Shown: in pieces, positions 1 through 4,530 of the stretch
How positions within the stretch are numbered: the first letter of the stretch is position 1
Layout: every line of letters starts with the position of its first letter
Origin: JAVBLV01 sp031553195
GTDB lineage: Bacteria > Bacteroidota > Bacteroidia > Bacteroidales > P3
NCBI GenBank assembly: GCA_031553195.1
Contig: JAVBLV010000102.1
Span: 1-5,313, forward strand
Reading direction: 5' to 3'
DNA length: 5,313 bases
Position numbers and translations under genes: made by a program
Notes under the pieces: generated by a model
Databases searched by the model: none
What the model saw: only the letters and a program-made list of their open reading frames with translations
What the model was told of the DNA's origin: nothing

Positions 1-249
1 AGTCATCAGAGCCGTTTGTCCATAGTATTTAAGTCCCTTACTTTCTGCTTCGGACAAAGAGTTGACATCTGAATCCCAATAAACGCCTTTATTCGAATTC
101 CAGGGTTCTTCTACCCAACCGAATTCATTTCCGCTAGGATCAACATAATTTACGGGGTCGTTCCCGCAATACGAATACGGCGAAAAATAATATTGACTTT
201 TGACCGAATAACTTGATAGAAAAATTAAAATCGCTAGTATAGTTCTCAT
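1..249 (-). CDS. chimeric gene: Imm4-type signal peptide fused to RHS core end and toxin tip CT5 (3' partial)
   Basis: The ATG at 249 opens a frame of 83 codons with no stop before the left edge. Residues 1-23 (MRTILAILIFLSSYSVKSQ plus YYFS) duplicate the Imm4 signal peptide with only K2R and I3T changes. The frame then switches to the end of an RHS core, PYSYCGNDPVNYVDPSG (residues 24-40), and a linker with GVYWDSDVNS and a KYYGQT stretch, recalling the GDIYWN...YLGE linker of CT1. The switch falls at TTTTTCGCC, where the signal-peptide DNA (TTTTTC) and the core DNA (GTTTCGCC) share TTTC, suggesting a microhomology joint. The fusion is in frame with an intact signal peptide, so unlike the other orphans this tip has its own start and could be exported by Sec. 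The tip identity lies outside the window. Whether it is expressed is unknown. Confidence 0.8.
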   Translation of the reverse strand, partial: MRTILAILIFLSSYSVKSQYYFSPYSYCGNDPVNYVDPSGNEFGWVEEPWNSNKGVYWDSDVNSLSEAESKGLKYYGQTALMT

Positions 250-250
250 T
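182..250. repeat. signal-peptide repeat, chimera copy
   Basis: Second copy of the 809-877 sequence. It ends at the codons for YYFS, where the sequence changes to RHS core. The similarity does not extend upstream of the ATG, so the translation signals differ between copies. Confidence 0.93.
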
Positions 251-267
251 TCACTATTTTGTTAGTA

Positions 268-876
268 TTATCTTTTTGAATTCATACTCTCATTTCCTAA
301 TTTAAAATCATAGTAGCAATAGTAACGAACACTTTTACTTTGACTAAAGGAAGCTACTCCATAAAGTAAATCTTCATTTTTAATATTTTCTCCATCAAGT
401 TTTATTTCTCCAAAATACCATCTATATCTAGCTCGATTATTTGGGTCAAAAAATGTATTTTTTGTAATTTGAATATCATTATAATCATTGAATCCTGCTT
501 CTTTTAAATTTTTTCTAGTATAAGGAATTAACCTATCTATATGAGTATATCTAAATTCATAGATTTTAAAAGCGGCTGTTTCATCTGAAATTTCATCAAA
601 ATTAGTATTAATTTTTAAATCTTTAAATGTCATCACCCTGTTATTTAGCATAAAATGTAGGGAAACTAAGTTATCTCCATCTTTTCCCAGATGGAGGCTA
701 TCTTTTAAAGTGAATACATCGTTTCCCTTTTTGACAAGTACAGTAATACTATCGGAACGATCTTTTGTTAACAATTCTCCATCAATATAAAATCGTATCT
801 TCTCCCGGGAAAAATAATATTGACTTTTGACCGAATAACTTGATAAAAAAATTAAAATTGCTAGTATAATTTTCAT
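268..876 (-). CDS. putative secreted immunity protein Imm4
   Basis: A 202-residue protein starting MKIILAILIFLSSYSVKSQ, a Sec signal peptide with likely cleavage near Ser18/Gln19. No lipobox Cys is present, so a soluble periplasmic (or secreted) protein is predicted. The mature part is polar, mixed alpha/beta and Tyr/Phe-rich (KIYEFRYTHIDRLIPYT, RYRWYFGEIKLDG, YYCYYDFKLG), and belongs to no family I recognise. It starts 19 bp after CT4 and has the only good Shine-Dalgarno-like sequence seen here (GGAAAGGA, 6 nt before the ATG), so it may be translated independently of the silent tip. By position it is the cognate immunity protein for the JAMM-like tip, which would imply that the tip acts outside the cytoplasm. 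The first 23 codons are repeated with 4 differences in the next gene (249-182). Confidence 0.75.
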   Translation of the reverse strand: MKIILAILIFLSSYSVKSQYYFSREKIRFYIDGELLTKDRSDSITVLVKKGNDVFTLKDSLHLGKDGDNLVSLHFMLNNRVMTFKDLKINTNFDEISDETAAFKIYEFRYTHIDRLIPYTRKNLKEAGFNDYNDIQITKNTFFDPNNRARYRWYFGEIKLDGENIKNEDLLYGVASFSQSKSVRYYCYYDFKLGNESMNSKR

Positions 877-877
877 T
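809..877. repeat. signal-peptide repeat, Imm4 copy
   Basis: Direct repeat of 182-250 (offset 627), 65 of 69 positions identical. All four differences are transitions, two of them silent. It covers the start codon and the whole signal peptide of Imm4. Confidence 0.93.
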
Positions 878-882
878 TACAA

Positions 883-890
883 TCCTTTCC
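883..890 (-). promoter_or_regulatory. Shine-Dalgarno-like site of Imm4
   Basis: GGAAAGGA lies 6 nt upstream of the Imm4 ATG in the 19-bp gap after CT4. The other immunity genes here instead overlap or abut the toxin stop and show only A-rich leaders. This supports the ATG at 876 and possible independent translation of Imm4. Confidence 0.4.
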
Positions 891-895
891 GCTAT

Positions 896-1624
896 TTATT
901 TTATTCGTATTTTCATTGGCTTAGCAAAAACTTTGATAGGCATATTCAATGTTATGCCATTTGAATTATAGAAATTAACCCCCTCTTTTTTTGATATCTG
1001 TAACAAAACACCCCCATTAATCATCAATCTATGCAATGATGAGGCATTATTAATATCATTTATTGATGGACTCTGATCAAAAAGATACTCAGGAATCCCT
1101 CCTTTTGTATTAAATCGATCATAACTTCTTCTTCCTGCCGTCGGGTGAAAATGATAGACTAAATTAATGATACCCGAAGCTTCCCGTCGTCTTAACGGAG
1201 GAGCAGGAATACTCATATCTCCATCTAGTGACGTAGGATAAACAGGTTGTCCCTCCCCGTAAATAGTCCCTAAGATTTCATCCGTTCCAAAACCGGATCC
1301 TTCATGAAAACTTCCATCATACATTGTTCCTTCAACCGAATGAGATTCCACTATTTTTGCAAAATTATCCCAATTTTTTCCAATGCTTTCCCTTTGTAAT
1401 TGGGTTGGGTACAATTCAAAATTATCTGGATCGAATATCTTAGGATCTTTCCCATTTTTTAATATATAATTTTTCCCATCCGGCGTATGGTCGGAAAATA
1501 AATGTTCGAAATCTTGAGATTTCGAATTATATCTCCAATACTCGCCATCCCACAGCCCCGTCGGATCTGTTCTGTTTACCGGGTCGTTGCTGCAATAGCT
1601 GTAGGGCGAAACTTCCGGCCTTAA
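896..1624 (-). CDS. orphan RHS toxin tip CT4, JAMM/JAB-like metallopeptidase
   Basis: The open frame starts immediately after the Imm3 stop with LRPEVSPYSYCSNDPVNRTDPTGLW, the last residues of the RHS core, and runs about 242 residues. No ATG is available near the front; a TTG at 1414 would give a 172-residue protein but would cut away the linker, so this reads as a displaced tip awaiting fusion. Numbered from the Arg of RPEV, the motif YHFHP (His157, His159) and the later SPSIND (Ser186, Asp189) fit the HxHP...PSxxD signature of JAMM/JAB metalloproteases. The spacing between HP and PS is longer than usual. Candidate upstream Glu residues lie in HEGSGFGTDE and RREAS. JAB-like domains are known as tips of bacterial polymorphic toxins. 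A protein with a signal peptide follows 19 bp downstream. The JAMM assignment is by motif only. Confidence 0.78.
   Translation of the reverse strand, partial: LRPEVSPYSYCSNDPVNRTDPTGLWDGEYWRYNSKSQDFEHLFSDHTPDGKNYILKNGKDPKIFDPDNFELYPTQLQRESIGKNWDNFAKIVESHSVEGTMYDGSFHEGSGFGTDEILGTIYGEGQPVYPTSLDGDMSIPAPPLRRREASGIINLVYHFHPTAGRRSYDRFNTKGGIPEYLFDQSPSINDINNASSLHRLMINGGVLLQISKKEGVNFYNSNGITLNMPIKVFAKPMKIRIK
1548..1622. repeat. RHS core repeat B, CT4 copy
   Basis: Near-identical copy of 5164-5238, starting 3 bp after the Imm3 stop codon. It is the only RHS core retained by the CT4 orphan. Recombination with the right-edge copy would attach CT4 in frame to the RHS gene. Confidence 0.92.
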
Positions 1625-2047
1625 TTATTTCAAATTACTTTTCTCTTCTAAAAGAGTTGAAATCTCATAATATTCCATTACGTACCCTGTCAATAAAAAT
1701 CTCAAGATTTCATATTGGGAAAAATTGTCCACCTTTATTTCAAAGTATCCATTCTCTTTTGTCTTATATAATAATTTTCTTTGATTCCCCTTTTCTATAA
1801 AGATGGAAACGCCTGATAATTTTCCTGAGGATTCTTCAGAAAGGACATATCCTTTTGCGCAAAAAACGCCTCCCTTAATAATTGCTTCTTGAAAATCAAT
1901 GATCATAAGAATTTCTCCCAAAACTAAACCATCATTATGTTTTTTCACTTTTTCAAAATCATGATTTTGAAAAATAATTCTATTTGATTGGCAAGAAAAA
2001 ATGGATAACATTAATAATAAAAATAAAATCCGTTCTGTTTTTTTCAT
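1625..2047 (-). CDS. putative immunity lipoprotein Imm3
   Basis: A 140-residue protein beginning MKKTERILFLLLMLSIFSCQ. This is a signal peptide with a lipobox-like IFSC ending at Cys19, so a lipid-anchored protein exported across the inner membrane is predicted. Residues about 60-125 (GGVFCAKGYVLSEES, GVSIFIEKGN, TKENGYFEIKV, LLTGY) match by eye the pattern of a carboxypeptidase-regulatory-like Ig-type beta sandwich: a G-V-x-I strand, then T/K-x-x-N-G-Y-F-x-I, then a final G-Y. Position 5 bp after CT3 marks it as the likely cognate immunity protein. An extracytoplasmic location would suit a CT3 that works in the periplasm. The stop TAA is followed after a single codon, in the same frame, by the RHS core remnant of CT4. 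No Shine-Dalgarno match is obvious. The lipoprotein call is strong; the immunity role is inferred from position. Confidence 0.8.
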   Translation of the reverse strand: MKKTERILFLLLMLSIFSCQSNRIIFQNHDFEKVKKHNDGLVLGEILMIIDFQEAIIKGGVFCAKGYVLSEESSGKLSGVSIFIEKGNQRKLLYKTKENGYFEIKVDNFSQYEILRFLLTGYVMEYYEISTLLEEKSNLK

Positions 2048-2052
2048 AAAAT

Positions 2053-2955
2053 CTATCGTTTATAATTAGATGAATAGCCAGGACATAAATTCCCAAAAAA
2101 TGTTCCTTCTCTTTGTACGGCATATAAATGAGCGCCGCTCCAATCCGGGCGAGCATATGGCATTCTAAACTTAGTACGAGCATATGACTCTGCCATTTCG
2201 TGAAAAATGATAGAAGGCCTACTATTCCAATCAGTTTCTCCAGTAGAGGAGATGATTTTAAATTGCCCAGGAGATAAACGAACATAGGCATTGCCTTCTA
2301 CAGGTGCAAGCTCTGGGAACCCTGTTCCTCCATCAATATTTCTAGGGGTTTCCGACAAATTAGTGACAACTGTGGTAATTCCCGTATAAGAACGCTCTTT
2401 AATTTCGCCTGTCTTTCTATCCTTCCCATACCCAACATCGCTAACATCATAAATAAATCTTAAATCGTTTCCATTATTATCCTTTGCATTAATTAAGTCG
2501 TAAACTAATGCAAGCCCCCGATCACTTCCCATGAGATCATTAATTTCATCCAGATCCATATCTCCAAAGTTCAATCCAACTCTATAATTATCAAAAGTCA
2601 AATATTGTCTGTGATTCCTCGAAACCATATCTATAACGTCTTGCTTGGCCAAGTCGTTGGTTACATCCCAAATCAAACCGGTAGGATCCACTCTATTAAT
2701 AGGATCATTAGCACAATAGCTATACGGAGACTCAGCAGGCCTTTCGCTGGCCAGTTCGTCCGGCGAAAAGAACTGCCCTACTATAGGGTCGTACAAACGG
2801 GCGTTCATATTAATAAACCCGAACGCGTCTAAATGTTCATGTCCGGTATAACCGCGGTCGAGAAAGTGGCGTTTGCCTATAGGTTCGTTTTCCAGCCAGT
2901 CGTCGGCGTTGCGGCGGTAGTCCCAGGCGTCGTATCCCAAGTGGAGCCATGCCAA
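2053..2955 (-). CDS. orphan RHS module with RHS core fragment and zincin-like toxin tip CT3
   Basis: The first 94 residues are RHS core: HLGYDAWDYRRNADDW, RGYTGHEHLDAFGFINMNAR and the end signature PYSYCANDPINRVDPTG. The rest is the toxin tip. The listed start is a TTG (2955), with an in-frame TGA four codons upstream (2967-2965). It is a truncation edge rather than a convincing start; an internal ATG lies at 2808. Near the C-terminus, two helical motifs suggest a metal site: IIFHEMAES (His252, Glu253, Glu256) and SGAHLYAVQREG (His276, Glu283). HExxE followed by GAH and RE is reminiscent of zincin-type metallopeptidase toxins, but the canonical third position of HExxH is Glu here, so activity is uncertain. 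Residues 95-245 are not recognised. The core DNA is mosaic: 2738-2818 closely matches the right-edge gene, while the part coding ESPYSYCANDPINRVDPTG is strongly diverged. A lipoprotein gene follows 5 bp later. Confidence 0.82.
   Translation of the reverse strand: MAWLHLGYDAWDYRRNADDWLENEPIGKRHFLDRGYTGHEHLDAFGFINMNARLYDPIVGQFFSPDELASERPAESPYSYCANDPINRVDPTGLIWDVTNDLAKQDVIDMVSRNHRQYLTFDNYRVGLNFGDMDLDEINDLMGSDRGLALVYDLINAKDNNGNDLRFIYDVSDVGYGKDRKTGEIKERSYTGITTVVTNLSETPRNIDGGTGFPELAPVEGNAYVRLSPGQFKIISSTGETDWNSRPSIIFHEMAESYARTKFRMPYARPDWSGAHLYAVQREGTFFGNLCPGYSSNYKR
2738..2818. repeat. RHS core repeat A, CT3 copy
   Basis: Matches 5233-5313 in the same codon phase. Homology falls sharply on the tip side of 2738, so the CT3 core is a mosaic. 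On the other side the core fragment continues to about 2950, beyond what the right-edge copy lets me compare. Confidence 0.9.
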
Positions 2956-3084
2956 TTTACAACCTCATTTCAACAGCCATAATTTATTCTCAAAGAACGA
3001 AATAATTCCACTTAACAGGAATAATATATGTAATTCGTATTATTCTGATCCTAAGTTATTTAAAACAACAGGTGACATTTTAAA
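2956..3084. other. AT-rich spacer between Imm2 and the CT3 module
   Basis: The only intergenic gap above 20 bp in the window. It is AT-rich and codes for nothing convincing. A 7-codon minus-strand ATG frame (2980-2957, MAVEMRL) ends just before the TTG of CT3. An all-A/T inverted repeat (3059-3065 with 3078-3084) could form a weak hairpin after Imm2. I see no clear Bacteroidota promoter (TTTG/TAnnTTTG). Confidence 0.5.
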
Positions 3085-3549
3085 CTACCCATCAGGGGTC
3101 ATATCTTCAGGTTTAAAAATTATCGGAATATTTTGTTCTCTCATAAAAGTCAAAAAACGATTTCGTTTCCGTTTTTTCACATCTAACCAAAGAAGGTAAA
3201 AGTCATCTTTTTCTATTCCAAAGAATCGACGCTTATGCGATAATACGATACGCGTTTCTTCGGAACGTCCAAATGATACAATAATTTTTCGGATCTCTTT
3301 ATATTCTAGGAATATCTTTCTTTTTTTGTAAATAGGTTTAAAACGTAAAGGGAAAAATATTTCAATACCATTGTCATATACTTTTAGAATTCGAATGGCA
3401 TATGCGAACCAAAAGTAACCATATAAAATAGGAATAAACAAACACAAAATAGGCAAATCAATTAAGCACCAAGACAGAGATATAAGATAAAACATCATGG
3501 GCGTAAAAATCATAACCATTTTGAAAATCGGTTCTTTTGAATCTTTCAT
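3085..3549 (-). CDS. putative immunity protein Imm2: two-helix membrane protein
   Basis: A 154-residue protein. ATG at 3549 was chosen because it sits 1 bp after the CT2 stop. An open frame reaches upstream to 3654, but those 35 extra codons overlap the CT2 coding region and look like out-of-frame sequence. Residues about 9-30 and 31-50 are two hydrophobic helices forming a membrane hairpin. They are followed by a strongly basic cytoplasmic-type region (KVYDNGIEIFFPLRFKPIYKKRK) that resembles the start of a PH-like domain, and the protein ends with a helix and a GxxI-type strand. Architecture, size and several motif positions parallel Imm1, so the two are probably distant members of one immunity class. 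By position it should neutralise CT2. It remains intact although the matching tip is an orphan, as expected if retained orphan immunity protects against kin carrying that tip (inference). Confidence 0.75.
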   Translation of the reverse strand: MKDSKEPIFKMVMIFTPMMFYLISLSWCLIDLPILCLFIPILYGYFWFAYAIRILKVYDNGIEIFFPLRFKPIYKKRKIFLEYKEIRKIIVSFGRSEETRIVLSHKRRFFGIEKDDFYLLWLDVKKRKRNRFLTFMREQNIPIIFKPEDMTPDG

Positions 3550-3550
3550 C

Positions 3551-4009
3551 TTATTTTTTTCGCTGATTAATAAAATAGTTATACCCACTTGTTGTTCCTG
3601 TGGCTCCGCCAATTGCATTGTATATTTGTTGCGGATTTCTAAAAAATGAACCAATTCCGTATATACCTAATCCAATAGAGGTCCCATTTTCTATATAACC
3701 TGCATTTATTTTAGCTTTTTGCGTAGGCATTAGCCGTTGTAATCCGCTTTCACCTTTGGGACTTGTGAGCATTCCACTTGTTCCTAACCCAATAGATAAT
3801 GAACCTGCAATGATTGACGCAAGAGCTCCCTCTACGGCAATCCCCATTCCACCCGTTGCAACGCCGATTGTTCCGGCTAATATAGGTAGCGCTTCTTCTG
3901 CGGGCAAACCCATATTAGCCGGATCGGTACTTGGATTTAATCCCAAATTATGAGCCAGATAGGCCATTGCCGCTCCTATGTTCTCCACGCCTTTTGCCCT
4001 GCTGAATTT
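3551..4009 (-). CDS. orphan RHS toxin tip CT2 (no core, no good start)
   Basis: This is a displaced toxin tip. The frame opens just after an in-frame TAA (4012-4010), itself only 5 bp after the Imm1 stop. Its first codons (KFSRAKGVENIG) lie in a 100-bp block identical to the CT1 linker. No ATG precedes the homologous segment: the first plausible starts are GTG at 3988 (giving 145 residues) and an internal ATG at 3967. It therefore looks like a recombination donor rather than an independently expressed gene. After the shared linker (27 residues from the GTG) the tip is unrelated to CT1. Residues about 35-75 are a Gly/Ala/Ile-rich hydrophobic run (ILAGTIGVATGGMGIAVEGA...), and a second Gly-rich stretch follows at about 103-131. 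The tail is basic (NQRKK). This composition would suit a membrane-inserting or pore-forming toxin, but no family is recognised. Its stop lies 1 bp before Imm2. Confidence 0.75.
   Translation of the reverse strand, partial: KFSRAKGVENIGAAMAYLAHNLGLNPSTDPANMGLPAEEALPILAGTIGVATGGMGIAVEGALASIIAGSLSIGLGTSGMLTSPKGESGLQRLMPTQKAKINAGYIENGTSIGLGIYGIGSFFRNPQQIYNAIGGATGTTSGYNYFINQRKK
3909..4008. repeat. linker repeat, copy in orphan CT2
   Basis: Exact copy of 4819-4918. It forms the 5' end of the CT2 open frame, directly after an in-frame TAA. Recombination between the copies would delete 910 bp (the CT1 tip and Imm1) and join the CT2 tip in frame to the RHS gene, with Imm2 downstream. Confidence 0.95.
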
Positions 4010-4017
4010 TTACGAAG

Positions 4018-4530
4018 TTAATTTTCAAATCCAGACATTTTTATATTTATTCCTTTCTCTTCTTCAAGAAATCTTCCTAATAATTTCAATCGAAAAAAAT
4101 CAGCATTAGTTTCACATAAAACATAGCGAACGATTTTTTGATTATTACTTAACAGTATTTTTATTGTATTTCCATCGCCTAAGCTAGGGGCTCTCATTGG
4201 CACTACGACATCTCCTTTTATATTTCTAAAATGTATTTTTATTTGACGAATATTACTATAAAGAATCTGTTTCTCTTGGGCATCTTCCATTGTTATTATG
4301 TCATTTTCATTAAATGATATAGAGTAATATTTCCGTTTTGAGTCTTTCCATCTCGCATAAATGGCTATGGGGATATTGAGCAGACCTAAAATGAGCGCGA
4401 GCATAGCCATATTTACAATTATGAGTATAATGATGATTCCCATAATAATATAGGGTATTATATTAAAAGGATTATTTTTTATATCAAAATATGATTTGTA
4501 TGTTTTGAAGATATATTCATTCATATTCAT
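4018..4530 (-). CDS. putative immunity protein Imm1: two-helix membrane protein with PH-like tail
   Basis: A 170-residue protein whose ATG overlaps the CT1 stop by 4 bp (ATGA), implying coupled translation. A second in-frame ATG lies two codons downstream (4524-4522). After a short polar N-terminus, two adjacent hydrophobic helices at about residues 24-40 and 41-58 form a hairpin in the inner membrane. A basic stretch follows (ARWKDSKRKYY). Residues 68-165 alternate strands and end in a helix (about 143-158), resembling a small bacterial PH-like domain, though this is judged by eye only. Its position directly after the toxin tip is the standard place for a cognate immunity gene in RHS loci, so protection against CT1 at the membrane is inferred. 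It has the same topology and some similar motifs as the protein at 3549-3085 (the pattern N-D/G-I, then K, then YxxI+xI). No named family is recognised. Confidence 0.8.
   Translation of the reverse strand: MNMNEYIFKTYKSYFDIKNNPFNIIPYIIMGIIIILIIVNMAMLALILGLLNIPIAIYARWKDSKRKYYSISFNENDIITMEDAQEKQILYSNIRQIKIHFRNIKGDVVVPMRAPSLGDGNTIKILLSNNQKIVRYVLCETNADFFRLKLLGRFLEEEKGINIKMSGFEN

Noticed and set aside
1980..2291. Minus-strand open frame of 103 codons
   Set aside because: Overlaps the CT3 C-terminus and the Imm3 start in another frame; both of those carry clear motifs (HEMAE, lipobox).
2605..2832. Plus-strand open frame of 75 codons
   Set aside because: Antisense to the CT3 core, which is clearly coding on the minus strand; the product has no recognisable features.
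2957..2980. Seven-codon frame (MAVEMRL) as a leader peptide of CT3
   Set aside because: Such a short frame is expected by chance in AT-rich spacer DNA, and no ribosome-binding site supports it.
3059..3084. Inverted repeat TTTAAAA/TTTTAAA as a terminator of Imm2
   Set aside because: The stem is entirely A/T with a 12-nt loop and no clear T-tract, too weak to call.
3550..3654. N-terminal extension of Imm2
   Set aside because: These 35 codons overlap CT2 out of frame; ATG 3549 abuts the CT2 stop as in the other toxin/immunity pairs and leaves a normal membrane-protein start.
3756..3953. Plus-strand open frame of 65 codons
   Set aside because: Shadow of the Gly/Ala-rich CT2 region; composition is the complement of the minus-strand codons.
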